From Sporosarcina jiandibaonis (GTDB lineage: Bacteria > Bacillota > Bacilli > Bacillales_A > Planococcaceae): a DNA stretch of 64,000 bases. Shown one piece after another: positions 8,197-16,848 of the stretch. Within the stretch, counting starts at the first letter, position 1; each line of letters starts with the position of its first letter. The stretch is taken from NCBI RefSeq assembly GCF_013184495.1, contig NZ_JAAOIY010000001.1:620001-684000 (forward strand), written 5' to 3'. A program made the position numbers and the translations under genes. Below the pieces are notes generated by a model that searched no databases, was not told where the DNA came from, and saw only the letters and a program-made list of their open reading frames with translations.

Positions 8197-8622
8197 TCAT
8201 TCATAAGCAGATTGATCAGTGAACGAGATGTATAGCAAATATATAACTAAGCAAATGGCCATTGTCAAGAATCCCCAACCGAGCGTGATTTGCTCGATTA
8301 ATAAATAGTTGTTGCATAGTTGCACAGGCGATTTTACGTAGAGCAGTCCCAATCCAAAAGACATAATCGTAATTACGATTATAAGAATATTTCTTTTAAA
8401 GGTGCTAAGTTTTCTCCAACTATCTCGTAATGGCACTCCTGCTAAGAATGGCAAACTGATGAATTTAAAAACTTCAACGCTAGTAAGTGTTAAGGCCTCA
8501 TCCATTGTTCTTGGAATCATCCAGTACACCAGTATAACTAAAAATAGAAGAATCCCTGGTATTCCGTTTTGATTCCATGTTTCGAAAAAATTCGGGAAAC
8601 GAAGCAGAAAGAACTTTGCCAT
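8197..8622 (-). CDS. membrane protein beside the ba3-type oxidase (C-terminal part)
   Basis: A 141-residue membrane protein with about four hydrophobic segments. It is the last gene of the oxidase cluster (subunit IIa, II, I, SCO). It begins at ATG 8622 immediately after an in-frame TAA that closes the 39-residue frame at 8742-8623, so the two may originally have been one protein of about 180 residues. No good ribosome site precedes 8622. The family is not recognised; a role in oxidase assembly or copper handling is suggested only by position and by the Met/His-rich upstream piece. Confidence 0.6.
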   Translation of the reverse strand: MAKFFLLRFPNFFETWNQNGIPGILLFLVILVYWMIPRTMDEALTLTSVEVFKFISLPFLAGVPLRDSWRKLSTFKRNILIIVITIMSFGLGLLYVKSPVQLCNNYLLIEQITLGWGFLTMAICLVIYLLYISFTDQSAYE

Positions 8623-8742
8623 TTAAAATCCTGCGATTATTAGCAAGGGCATTTGCATATGCATATGGATTCCAATAGATTGGCGACAGGCCCGGATGGC
8701 TAGGAATATAAATAAAAGCAAACCATATTTAGCTTGTTTCAT
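8623..8742 (-). CDS. 39-residue N-terminal piece with HMHMQM motif
   Basis: This frame starts at ATG 8742, only 4 bp after the SCO stop, with a GGGGGC site. It encodes one membrane segment followed by SIGIHMHMQMPLLIIAGF and then TAA. The next codon is ATG in the same frame and the hydrophobic protein continues, so a single base change would join the pieces. The HMHMQM cluster could bind copper. Either this is a disrupted gene or a very small translated peptide coupled to the next gene. Confidence 0.5.
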   Translation of the reverse strand: MKQAKYGLLLFIFLAIRACRQSIGIHMHMQMPLLIIAGF

Positions 8743-8745
8743 TTT

Positions 8746-9375
8746 CTATGCCCCCACTTCATCATTAAGAATATCAATAATTTTCGTTGCAGAACCTTCG
8801 ATATCTTTATAATCCATGACATCAATCAAACTGCCTTCTTTATCAACCAAATAAAATGCCGAATTATGCGCATAATTCCCATATTCATCAGGAATAACGA
8901 TAACACCGAACTCATCTAACAAAAAGTCCAATTCCGCTTGGTCTTCAATTCTGGCCATTCTCCACGTTTCCCCATCGCTTTCAAAATAGTTTTTGTACAT
9001 ATCCAATCTATCTGGATCATCCACGGTCGGGTCAAAACTAATGCTTAAAAACACGATTTCTTCACCAAGCAATTCCTCTGGAATCCGGTCATAAACCTCT
9101 GACATATTCATTTCCAATTCAATGCAAACTGTTGTACAAGATGTATAGATAAATGTTACCAACACATATTTGTCTTGAAATTCGGAAAATGGATAAATAA
9201 GATGATTGCTATCTTCCAGCGTCACGATTGGAAATTTAGGTTTATCTTCCTTTAATTGGTTCACTCTGGCAGTTTCAGCGGTATAAGCGGTAAATCCATC
9301 GGTCCCAAAAAAGAACAGCGCGAAACCGAATACGAGCACGACAACAATCCCTATTGAATTCCGATGTTTTCTCAT
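8746..9375 (-). CDS. SCO1/SenC copper chaperone
   Basis: Membrane-anchored thioredoxin-fold protein that delivers copper to the CuA site of cytochrome oxidase. There is one N-terminal membrane segment (about 8-24), then the TSCTTVC copper motif (C80, C84) and a distal histidine in YAHNSAFYLVD (about residue 168), together the three expected copper ligands. I start at ATG 9375 because GGGAAG is 8 nt upstream; a GTG at 9384 overlaps that site. It lies directly downstream of oxidase subunit I in the same operon. Confidence 0.92.
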   Translation of the reverse strand: MRKHRNSIGIVVVLVFGFALFFFGTDGFTAYTAETARVNQLKEDKPKFPIVTLEDSNHLIYPFSEFQDKYVLVTFIYTSCTTVCIELEMNMSEVYDRIPEELLGEEIVFLSISFDPTVDDPDRLDMYKNYFESDGETWRMARIEDQAELDFLLDEFGVIVIPDEYGNYAHNSAFYLVDKEGSLIDVMDYKDIEGSATKIIDILNDEVGA

Positions 9376-9455
9376 CTGCACCACTTCCCATACAGTTTAG
9401 TTATCTAACAGCAAGAGAGATAGCCCCTTGACTATCTCTCTTTTCTGATAGCCCA

Positions 9456-11165
9456 TTACCAGGTTCTAAATGGCGGCGATCCCGGCGGTGCATTTACGAT
9501 TAAATCTACTAGGGGTATGACGTAGCCCATTGAAACGACGAGCAACATAAGGACAATCCATAATCCCCAACGATCTGTCCACATTGGTGTTTTTTCTTCT
9601 TCTTCCTCTGGTTCTGCAATCGGGAATTCTGTTTCCCCTTTTGGCGCAAAGAACATCATATGAAACACAGCGTACACTTGAATAAGTACACCGACGATCA
9701 GTAGAGTTCCGCCGATTGCTAACAAGAACATATACGGATCCCATCCAAGTGCGACTACATGGTCCCCGTAGGTTGTGTATGAAGTTCTACGAGGCGAACC
9801 AAGTAAACCTACATAATGCATGGCACCGGACATAAAGAGCATTCCGACTGTCCAAATTATTGTTTGAATAACCCCTACTTTATTCATCGCGGGAGTCAGC
9901 ACCCGTTTAGATAGGAATGGGATTAACCAATAGGTGATTCCGAAGAACGTCAGGATAACGGAAGTACCAACTGTTAAATGGAAATGACCTACAACCCACA
10001 TTGTATTATGAACGACTTGGTTTAATTGGTTTGTTGTCTGAGCAATACCACCCGCTCCGGCCGGTATGAAGGCAGCCATCGCAATGAATGGCGCTAGGAA
10101 CCGGACATCTCCCCAAGGTAATTTTTTAAACCAACCGAGCAAACCTTTCCCGCCTTTTGCACGTCCTGTACGTTCAAATACGTAGAACATAGCAAATGCT
10201 GTCATTAATGAAGGAAACGCAATCGATAGACTCATAAACACGTGCAAGAATTTGAGAGCTTGTGTCATTCCCGGATCGACAATTTGATGGTGAAACCCGC
10301 CTGGAATGTTTGTGATGACAAGCAATACGACGACAATGCGCGTTAATGTATCACTAAATCGTCGTCCGCCGATAATTTTCGGAACAATTACATACCATGC
10401 AGACACTGCAGTCAAGTACCAAATATTCACGAGTGTATGCCCGAAAGACCAAAATAACGTACGACTGACCATAACGTTTATGGTTTCGAGCAAACCTGCC
10501 GACCAGAAGATTAAAGTAACAACTTCTACCGTGACACCGATACTCCCAAAGAATAATAGAACAAATACGCCTGTCGCAAAGAAAGCGAAAATCGGGATAT
10601 GCTTTCCTGGATTACTTTTACGCCATTTGGCAATGTTGATAAATGCTCCAAACGCGCACACCCATACGCCCAATACGATTAAAGCCAATCCGATGCAAAA
10701 GAACGGCGATGCTGCCATTGGCGGATAAAACGTGTACAAGACTGTTGCTTCGTTCATTAATACCGGAATTACCGCGACGACAAAGCCAACCATTTTCATC
10801 CAAAAACCGATCCAGCCCATCTTTCTAACTTGCGGTAATAATCCGCCAAGAGTATGGGAAAGGCCCGCATAAAAATAACCTATCGTAAAGAATGCTGTTA
10901 ATACTAGTACTAATAATATGCCGTGTGCCGTTAATACTTGATAATACGTGAACCAGGATGGTAATTGTAACAACCCTGCACGTTCCAACCCTTGAAATAA
11001 CCCTAAAAATCCGCCTATTAGTAATGCTATAAACGCAACGGCCATATAAGATTTCGATAGTTTTGCATCCTCTGGAACTACTCCTAAAATTTGATGCGCT
11101 TTTTCTTTCATTGTTTTCTTTTTAGTTGTCTTTTTTAAATTTGGTTTGTTAATGACTGTTTCCAC
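9456..11165 (-). CDS. cbaA: B-type (ba3-like) cytochrome c oxidase subunit I
   Basis: Catalytic haem-copper subunit, 569 residues with about 13 membrane helices. Haem and CuB ligands are visible: TAHGILLVLVLT (low-spin haem His), FWSFGHTLVNIWYL (CuB His with the following Tyr), GGFHHQIVDPGM (CuB His-His) and VVGHFHLTVGTS (haem His pair). The sequence pattern and small partner subunits match the Thermus-type ba3 (family B) oxidase rather than caa3 or aa3-quinol enzymes. It is co-transcribed with subunits IIa and II upstream and SCO downstream. Confidence 0.92.
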   Translation of the reverse strand: METVINKPNLKKTTKKKTMKEKAHQILGVVPEDAKLSKSYMAVAFIALLIGGFLGLFQGLERAGLLQLPSWFTYYQVLTAHGILLVLVLTAFFTIGYFYAGLSHTLGGLLPQVRKMGWIGFWMKMVGFVVAVIPVLMNEATVLYTFYPPMAASPFFCIGLALIVLGVWVCAFGAFINIAKWRKSNPGKHIPIFAFFATGVFVLLFFGSIGVTVEVVTLIFWSAGLLETINVMVSRTLFWSFGHTLVNIWYLTAVSAWYVIVPKIIGGRRFSDTLTRIVVVLLVITNIPGGFHHQIVDPGMTQALKFLHVFMSLSIAFPSLMTAFAMFYVFERTGRAKGGKGLLGWFKKLPWGDVRFLAPFIAMAAFIPAGAGGIAQTTNQLNQVVHNTMWVVGHFHLTVGTSVILTFFGITYWLIPFLSKRVLTPAMNKVGVIQTIIWTVGMLFMSGAMHYVGLLGSPRRTSYTTYGDHVVALGWDPYMFLLAIGGTLLIVGVLIQVYAVFHMMFFAPKGETEFPIAEPEEEEEKTPMWTDRWGLWIVLMLLVVSMGYVIPLVDLIVNAPPGSPPFRTW

Positions 11166-11180
11166 TTTACATCCCTCCTT

Positions 11181-11648
11181 TTATTTAACAGAAATTGTCG
11201 TACTCATCATTTGGTGACCGATTCCGCAGTATTCATTACACAGAATTAAATATTCGCCAGATTCTTTAAATGTTTGTGTGATCTTTTGAATATGACCAGG
11301 CATGACCATGGCATTTAAGTTCGTGCCAGCAACCTGAAATCCATGGACTACGTCTTTTGAAGTCATGGTAAATGTCACCTTCGCCCCGACAGGTATCTCA
11401 ATATTGCTTGGTGTGAACCCGAAAGTTTGCAAGGTCATGACGACTTCGTATTCATTGTCCCCCGTTTGGAAAACGCCGGGATTATCGAATGGTGCTGTTT
11501 CATCTACTTTTTGCGGATCAATTGTTTCCTTATGACTTGGGGGACCCATCCCCATTGCAAATGTTTGATAACCGACGACTAACATAAATATGACTAAGAT
11601 TCCGAAACTTAATGCCAGCCAAATTTCTTCGTAACGATGCATTTTCAT
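11181..11648 (-). CDS. cbaB: ba3-type cytochrome c oxidase subunit II (CuA)
   Basis: Membrane-anchored CuA domain of 155 residues that accepts electrons from cytochrome c. A single N-terminal helix (about 10-30) precedes a cupredoxin domain with the ligands VVHGFQVAG (His) and CNEYCGIGHQMM (Cys, Glu carbonyl, Cys, His, Met). The short length and single helix are typical of B-type oxidases. It begins 12 bp after the small subunit with a GGAGGAAAAACC leader and precedes subunit I. Confidence 0.92.
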   Translation of the reverse strand: MKMHRYEEIWLALSFGILVIFMLVVGYQTFAMGMGPPSHKETIDPQKVDETAPFDNPGVFQTGDNEYEVVMTLQTFGFTPSNIEIPVGAKVTFTMTSKDVVHGFQVAGTNLNAMVMPGHIQKITQTFKESGEYLILCNEYCGIGHQMMSTTISVK

Positions 11649-11660
11649 GGTTTTTCCTCC

Positions 11661-11810
11661 TTATACTCTAATCATGTATAAAACGAATAGTACTAAATAC
11701 GTGGCGATAATGACTGCGGCTACGACCCCCACTGAAAACATTGTTCCTTTAAGTGAGTATTTCTCGTCTTGTTCTACCTCTTTCTTGACATTAGATTTTT
11801 CGGTTACCAT
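11661..11810 (-). CDS. cbaD: ba3-type oxidase small subunit IIa
   Basis: A 49-residue single-helix membrane protein starting at ATG 11810 behind TAGGAGGTG. It has a charged N-terminus (MVTEKSNVKKEVEQDEKY) and one hydrophobic helix (about 24-46). In Thermus and bacillus ba3 operons a small subunit IIa of this size and topology lies directly before subunit II, as here. It is the first gene of the oxidase operon. Identification rests on topology, size and position. Confidence 0.8.
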   Translation of the reverse strand: MVTEKSNVKKEVEQDEKYSLKGTMFSVGVVAAVIIATYLVLFVLYMIRV

Positions 11811-11850
11811 CCGAAAGCACCTCCTATATTCTTCTTGTTTTCAGCATAAT

Positions 11851-11865
11851 TGATAATCATTCTCA
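11851..11865. promoter_or_regulatory. Fur/PerR-family box
   Basis: TGATAATCATTCTCA matches the 7-1-7 Fur-family inverted repeat TGATAATnATTATCA at all but one position. It lies about 41-55 nt upstream of the first oxidase gene, next to the Crp/Fnr-type palindrome. Which Fur paralogue binds, if any, cannot be told from the sequence. Confidence 0.5.
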
Positions 11866-11869
11866 ACGA

Positions 11870-11885
11870 TGTGATATTAATCACA
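11870..11885. promoter_or_regulatory. Crp/Fnr-family operator upstream of the ba3 oxidase operon
   Basis: TGTGATATTAATCACA is a perfect TGTGA-N6-TCACA inverted repeat, 60-75 nt upstream of cbaD. The divergent position of a Crp/Fnr-family gene at 12098-12790 and a second such site before the nitrite reductase gene (53259) suggest one regulon. Confidence 0.75.
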
Positions 11886-12048
11886 CTTACAAGAAGTAGT
11901 TTGTAAAGTGTTTATAACGATGTATCATGACTCGACCCGAAAGTTTGCCATGACAATGTTTTTGGACTTTCTAAACAACTATTTTCGTATTGATAGACAG
12001 ACTTTTTAATAGTGACGAATTGATGAACAAATCAAACCTTGAAAAATA

Positions 12049-12092
12049 AAAAATGCTGTTCGAATGAGAATTCTCATTCGAACAGCATTTTT
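12049..12092 (-). terminator. perfect 44-bp palindrome terminating the Crp/Fnr gene
   Basis: AAAAATGCTGTTCGAATGAG followed by its exact reverse complement through a GAATTC centre. It starts 5 bp after the stop codon of the Crp/Fnr-family gene. The terminal A5/T5 runs allow termination on either strand. Confidence 0.9.
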
Positions 12093-12097
12093 CTGAT

Positions 12098-12790
12098 TCA
12101 ATATATTTCTTCTTTTAATTTATCAGGGTAAATGTAAAAATGACCATCAACCAATTTCACTTTTTCTTCTTTTCGTAGTTGTGAAATCATGCGGTTTACA
12201 GATTCCCTCGTCGTTCCGATCATATTTGCAAGATCCGAATTCGTGAATTTAGTATTTATTTTAATCCAACCATTCTTCTCATTGCCTTTATGGGTTTCAC
12301 CAAGGCGAATTAATAGAAGAAGAATTCTTTCCTTCGTGCTTCGTAAAGCCATCTCTTCTAATCGCTGTTGCGAATCAACAATTAAATCGCCTAAAATTCG
12401 GAATAACTTTATTGAAAGTTGGGGATTTGCGATTAAAACATTTTCAAAATCTTTAAGCGAGATTAAAAAAAGTGAAGTATCCTCAATCGCTTGCGCATTA
12501 GCCGGATAGTTTTCCTTTCGGAAAAAACCGACGTTCGGGAACATGTCACCTTGCTGTTTCACGCAAATGATTTGCTCTTTTCCCGACAGATCGTTTCTAA
12601 ATACTTTCACTTTACCTGAAGCAACAATATAAACATGCGTAATTGGCGTTTCATGTAAAAAAATAATGTTTTTATCTAAAAATGTTCTTTTCGTCATAAC
12701 CTCGAGAAAAGGTTTAATTTCCTCATCTGTTAAATCTTTAAATAGCTTTACATTTCTAATAATGTTTTCGAGCTTTTCCAATAGAAACAC
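12098..12790 (-). CDS. Crp/Fnr-family transcriptional regulator
   Basis: A 230-residue regulator with an N-terminal cyclic-nucleotide-binding-like beta barrel (about 15-125), a long dimer helix (about 130-155) and a C-terminal winged helix with FTNSDLANMIGTTRESVNRM (about 178-197), the classic Crp/Fnr recognition helix. There is no N- or C-terminal cysteine cluster, so it is not an iron-sulphur Fnr of either the E. coli or B. subtilis type; the signal is unknown. It stands upstream of the ba3 oxidase operon on the same strand and probably acts at the TGTGA-N6-TCACA sites at 11870 and 53259 (inference). Confidence 0.88.
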   Translation of the reverse strand: MFLLEKLENIIRNVKLFKDLTDEEIKPFLEVMTKRTFLDKNIIFLHETPITHVYIVASGKVKVFRNDLSGKEQIICVKQQGDMFPNVGFFRKENYPANAQAIEDTSLFLISLKDFENVLIANPQLSIKLFRILGDLIVDSQQRLEEMALRSTKERILLLLIRLGETHKGNEKNGWIKINTKFTNSDLANMIGTTRESVNRMISQLRKEEKVKLVDGHFYIYPDKLKEEIY

Positions 12791-12893
12791 CTCCTAGATT
12801 CTGACTGTTATCTATACTTTTTATTTTAACATATATTATTGATTTAGCGAGACATCCTGATGTCGAGATTTCGAAATTATAATCTATTGGCAC

Positions 12894-14015
12894 TTAGTCG
12901 GATGTGATAGCCGTGGAAACATCATATAACTCTACGTCGATATCAAGTGTTTCACCAAGCGCGAGCTTTGAAAGTTGATAACCCAAATAAGGTCCAATCG
13001 TCAACCCTGATGCACCAAGTCCATTTGCAAGAACCAGCCCCTCTACGCCGGGTACTTCCCCGATGATAGGCAAAAAGTTCGGCGTGAATGGTCTGAAGCC
13101 GACACGGGCCTCTAAAAATTCACCTTCTGCTAAACCAGGAGCTATCGTTAATGCTTTATCAAAAATTTCGTGCAAGCCGCCAGCTGTTACTTTCTGATTG
13201 TATTCCATATCATCCTCATGAGTCGCTCCAATTATGATTCGCCCATTACCAAATGCAAGTATATATTGATTGGTAGGCGGCATGACTACAGGCCAGTTTT
13301 CTGTGTTTTTATCCTCAAGTCGAAGATGGACAATTTGGGCTTTTTGGCCTTTCACTTGAAGTTTTATCCCGAGCGGCGATAATAACTCGCCTGCCCAAGC
13401 ACCGGCTGCGACAATTACTTTGTCTGCGCTATATTTTTTATTGCCAACGCTTACGCCGGTAATCTCTTTATTTGAATGTGTTAGAGCTGCCGAACCTCTT
13501 AAAACAATAGCACCATGTTTTTTCGCTGCATTTAACAGCGCGTTAACTAATTCGCGTCCATTTACCCTTGCCGCTCCGCTAATTTGAACCGCTCTGAATT
13601 CATTTGACAACGGAGGAAATAATGCATGCGTTTCTTCAGGCATTAGTTTTCGGACATCCCCGATTTCTTTAGCGTCTTTCCGCCTATCTATTACACGTTC
13701 TTCCATTTTATTCAGCTTTTCTGAATCGGTATGTAAACTAACCGCCCCGACTTTGCGGTAACCTGTTTCAGTTTCACCATCTTTTTCAAGTTGTGGAATA
13801 AGCGTATCAAAATACGCGGCTCCGCCTTTCGCAAGTGCATACCACGCCTTATTGCGCCGTTGGGATAACCATGGACAAATAATCCCTGCTGCTGCGTCTG
13901 TCGCCTGTCCGGGGTCCCCCCGGTCAATTACCGTTACATTGGCTCCAGCTTTGGCCAAATGATAAGCCGTTGACGCTCCCAATATACCTGCACCGATTAT
14001 TATAAAGTCATTCAT
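12894..14015 (-). CDS. FAD-dependent amine/amino-acid oxidoreductase (DAO family)
   Basis: A 373-residue flavoprotein of the D-amino-acid oxidase/DadA/glycine oxidase superfamily. An N-terminal Rossmann motif GAGILGAS (8-15) binds FAD, an ADRVIVAAGAWAG-like block is present around residue 190-210, and the C-terminal FRPFTPNFLPIIGEVPGVEG closes the FAD site with NGLGASGLTIGP. It resembles the DadA-like oxidoreductase YurR of bacilli. The substrate cannot be deduced, and no amino-acid racemase or thiamine genes lie nearby. Confidence 0.85.
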   Translation of the reverse strand: MNDFIIIGAGILGASTAYHLAKAGANVTVIDRGDPGQATDAAAGIICPWLSQRRNKAWYALAKGGAAYFDTLIPQLEKDGETETGYRKVGAVSLHTDSEKLNKMEERVIDRRKDAKEIGDVRKLMPEETHALFPPLSNEFRAVQISGAARVNGRELVNALLNAAKKHGAIVLRGSAALTHSNKEITGVSVGNKKYSADKVIVAAGAWAGELLSPLGIKLQVKGQKAQIVHLRLEDKNTENWPVVMPPTNQYILAFGNGRIIIGATHEDDMEYNQKVTAGGLHEIFDKALTIAPGLAEGEFLEARVGFRPFTPNFLPIIGEVPGVEGLVLANGLGASGLTIGPYLGYQLSKLALGETLDIDVELYDVSTAITSD

Positions 14016-14090
14016 ATGTACACCTTTTCTAGAGTAGATTTTATATTTCCACTTTACAATATATGTCTTAAAATCTCATCTTTAACATGA

Positions 14091-14122
14091 AAAAACGTGA
14101 AAGATTTAACTTTCACGTTTTT
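14091..14122 (-). terminator. intrinsic terminator after the GntP permease
   Basis: AAAAACGTGAAAG / CTTTCACGTTTTT with a 6-nt loop. It directly follows the GntP-family gene on the minus strand and also separates it from the oxidoreductase gene downstream. Confidence 0.9.
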
Positions 14123-14131
14123 GATGTTCAA

Positions 14132-15415
14132 TTAGTTAATGCCGATTGCTGCCATCAAAATCGTGACAGCTACCGCAATGATTGGAATGACAACTGCGAC
14201 AACGAAAATGTCTTTATAACTTTCTCTATGGCTCATGCCGGTAATCGTCAGAAGTGTAAGGACCGCCCCGTTATGGGGTAACGTATCTAAACCACCCGAC
14301 GCAAGTGAAGCCACCCGGTGAAACGCTTCAGGATTCATGCCCGTATCTATAGCAATCTCGTAATATTTTGAACCAAGTGCTTCAAGAGCTATTCCCATGC
14401 CTCCCGAGGCTGAACCAGTCGCACCCGCAAGCACGTTAACGGCAACAGCTTCAGATATTAGAGGGTTTCCTTTAATGCCCATTAGCAATTCTGTTAATTT
14501 TTCAAAACCAGGAACAATTTTAACTACGGTTCCAAAACCAACAGCTGCACTCGTATTGACAATAGCGGTCACCGAACCAATCGCCCCGCCGTTGATCGCT
14601 TTGACAAATCCCTTAAACTTTGTAATGTTTAATAACATAATGAGTAAAATTCCTGCAATTAAAGCTGTTACGATGTCCCATTTGAAAAGATTTAAAGTAA
14701 TAAGTACTGTCAATAGTGGCAATATAGACAATATGAATAGTGGCGTAGAGCCGCTTGTATCCATAATTTTTGTATCTTCAGGCTCCGTATATACTTCTCC
14801 TGCGGTTGCCAATTGCTTTTCACGCCACCTAAGATAAAAATACCCGCCTACTCCCATAACTAAGGCTGCTGTAATTCCCAAAATCGGAGCTGCCATCGCA
14901 TCTGTCTCGAAATATTTCATCGGTATGAGGTTTTGAATCTGCGGCGTCCCTGGAAGCGCTGTCATTGTAAACGTGAAGGCACCAAGCGCAACCGTACCTG
15001 GAATAAGTTTTCGGTTAATATTCGCTTCACGGAACAAAGACAAAGCTAGCGGATAAACCGCGAACACAACAACGAACAAGCTAACACCGCCGTATGTAAG
15101 CACTGCTGATGAAACAACGACACCAAGAATAGCTCGTTTTGTGCCAATCAGCTTTGTAAGAGCAACCGCGACAGATCTTGCCATACCTGAATCTTCCATT
15201 AGCTTCCCGAAAATTGCTCCTAACAGAAAGACTGGGAACCAGTCTTTTGCAAAACCAACAAAACCGCCCATATACGTATCTTTGTAAGCATCTAATAAAT
15301 CCAAACCACCTGTGAGCGCAACTACACCTGCGGCAATCGGAGCAACCCAAATAATGGACCAGCCGATATAAGCCAGCACCATGAGGACTACTAGACCAAG
15401 AAAAATACCCAACAT
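14132..15415 (-). CDS. GntP-family permease, probable hydroxybutyrate transporter
   Basis: A 428-residue secondary transporter with about 12 membrane helices of the gluconate:H+ symporter (GntP) superfamily. The motif GKLMEDSGMARSVA and the re-entrant ALPGTPQIQNLIP block are present. I start at ATG 15415, behind TGGGGGT, rather than the TTG at 15430. It follows the 3-hydroxybutyrate dehydrogenase gene by about 60 bp, as the B. subtilis yxjC permease neighbours yxjF, so uptake of 3-hydroxybutyrate or a related acid is the likely role (inference). Confidence 0.85.
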   Translation of the reverse strand: MLGIFLGLVVLMVLAYIGWSIIWVAPIAAGVVALTGGLDLLDAYKDTYMGGFVGFAKDWFPVFLLGAIFGKLMEDSGMARSVAVALTKLIGTKRAILGVVVSSAVLTYGGVSLFVVVFAVYPLALSLFREANINRKLIPGTVALGAFTFTMTALPGTPQIQNLIPMKYFETDAMAAPILGITAALVMGVGGYFYLRWREKQLATAGEVYTEPEDTKIMDTSGSTPLFILSILPLLTVLITLNLFKWDIVTALIAGILLIMLLNITKFKGFVKAINGGAIGSVTAIVNTSAAVGFGTVVKIVPGFEKLTELLMGIKGNPLISEAVAVNVLAGATGSASGGMGIALEALGSKYYEIAIDTGMNPEAFHRVASLASGGLDTLPHNGAVLTLLTITGMSHRESYKDIFVVAVVIPIIAVAVTILMAAIGIN

Positions 15416-15477
15416 GAATAATACCCCCAAAAATTATGTATCTTAAATAGAATTCAACAGTTGAAACAGATTTATTT

Positions 15478-16254
15478 TTATTGTGCTGTATACCCGCCGT
15501 CAAGGACAACCGCTTGTCCCGTCATTCCTTTTGCTTTTTCGCTAGATAGGAAGAGTGCTAGATCTGAAATCTCGGAAACTTCCAATAAACGCTTTTGGGG
15601 CACGAGTGGATAAAGAACCTCATCCAATACCTTCTCAAGCGTTACATTACGATTTTTCGCAAGGTCTTCCATCTGATTACGCACAAGTGGCGTATCCACG
15701 TAGCCAGGGCAAATTGCGTTTACAGTAATGCCATGTTCTGCACCTTCCAGTGCGGTAACTTTAGTCAAGCCGATCACCCCGTGTTTTGCACTGTTATACG
15801 CTGATTTCCCCGCAAAGCCAATTACGCCATTTATCGATGCCATATTGAGAATACGACCGAACTTCTGCTTCTTCATAATCGGGAATGCATATTTTGTTGC
15901 AATGAACGGCGCTACTAGCATGATTTTCGTCATCAGCTCAAACTTTTCTACCGGGAAATCTTCAACCGTGTCAATATGCTGAAGACCTGCATTGTTGATA
16001 AGCACATCTAGTCTCCCGTACTTTTCAACAGTCGTCTCGATCGCCTGTTTGATTTCATCTTCCTTCGTGACATCGCACTTAATGCCGTAACAATCAATCC
16101 CAATTTCTTTTAGTGTTTCTGTCACTTCTTTTACCTTTTCCTCATTGACATCTGTAAAAACAACCTTTGCGCCTTCTTTTGCAAAAGCGGTGCCGATTTC
16201 ATAACCTATCCCGCTTGCAGCTCCTGTAATAAAAACCACTTTACTATCCGACAT
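15478..16254 (-). CDS. 3-hydroxybutyrate dehydrogenase (SDR)
   Basis: NAD-dependent short-chain dehydrogenase of 258 residues that oxidises 3-hydroxybutyrate to acetoacetate. Rossmann motif GAASGIGYE (11-19), NNAG (87-90) and the catalytic S140, Y153, K157 in SAYNSAKHG are complete. The C-terminal block PLVPQKRLLEVSEISDLALF and the TPLVRNQMEDLAK region match the hydroxybutyrate dehydrogenase subgroup (BdhA/YxjF). AGGAGG precedes the ATG. It is the first gene of an operon with the GntP permease. Confidence 0.88.
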   Translation of the reverse strand: MSDSKVVFITGAASGIGYEIGTAFAKEGAKVVFTDVNEEKVKEVTETLKEIGIDCYGIKCDVTKEDEIKQAIETTVEKYGRLDVLINNAGLQHIDTVEDFPVEKFELMTKIMLVAPFIATKYAFPIMKKQKFGRILNMASINGVIGFAGKSAYNSAKHGVIGLTKVTALEGAEHGITVNAICPGYVDTPLVRNQMEDLAKNRNVTLEKVLDEVLYPLVPQKRLLEVSEISDLALFLSSEKAKGMTGQAVVLDGGYTAQ

Positions 16255-16466
16255 TTTTTGTTCCTCCTATGATGATTTTGCAATTATCCCCTAAAGTAAT
16301 CAAATTTGATGGAATTATATTGCAATATGAAGTATACCATATATATCCATGTAATTTTTAACCTTTTAGGCTCATTATCTTTTTAGGAATTAATATCCAT
16401 GGTTATACGATGATTATTTGGGAGAAGGTATAGGATAGATTTCATTTGGAATGGAGGAAATTTTAA

Positions 16467-16706
16467 ATGGCTAAAATTGCGGTAGAAGAACCATTTGATG
16501 ACATGAAAACAGCCTTGGAGGAGAAAGGTCATGAAGTGACAATGTTCAACACAGATGAAAATGTCACAGGCTATGATCTCGGGGTCGTAAGAGCGATTAA
16601 CGAAGGACATAATGACGAATTTACATTCCCTGTAGTTGCTATGACAGGAATGTCGATCAACGACGCTGTCGAAGCTGTTGAAAGTCGTTTAAGTCAAATG
16701 CAATAA
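16467..16706 (+). CDS. UPF0180 family protein (YkuS-like)
   Basis: A 79-residue acidic protein, MAKIAVEEPFDDMKTALEEK at its start, with the UPF0180 pattern seen in B. subtilis YkuS. It has the shape of a small alpha/beta protein with a Rossmann-like beginning. No function is established. A GGAGG site precedes the ATG, and a terminator follows, so it is monocistronic. Confidence 0.82.
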   Translation: MAKIAVEEPFDDMKTALEEKGHEVTMFNTDENVTGYDLGVVRAINEGHNDEFTFPVVAMTGMSINDAVEAVESRLSQMQ

Positions 16707-16720
16707 TGTGCTTTTTATCT

Positions 16721-16748
16721 GGCAGCATCGAGAGGGTGCTGCTTTTTC
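16721..16748 (+). terminator. intrinsic terminator of the UPF0180 gene
   Basis: GCAGCA / TGCTGC stem around a 9-nt loop followed by T5, 15 bp after the stop codon. Confidence 0.82.
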
Positions 16749-16848
16749 TAATGTCTTTTTTATATCTACATTTCTTGCATCATTCATTTATTCTGAAATA
16801 AACTATGATAGAGTAAACAAAAGACATCTGTAAAAAGGAGTTTAATAA

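Noticed and set aside
12049-12092. 44-bp palindrome with GAGAATTCTC as a Fur or regulator site
   Set aside because: It follows the stop codon of the Crp/Fnr gene and has the A-run/T-run layout of an intrinsic terminator.
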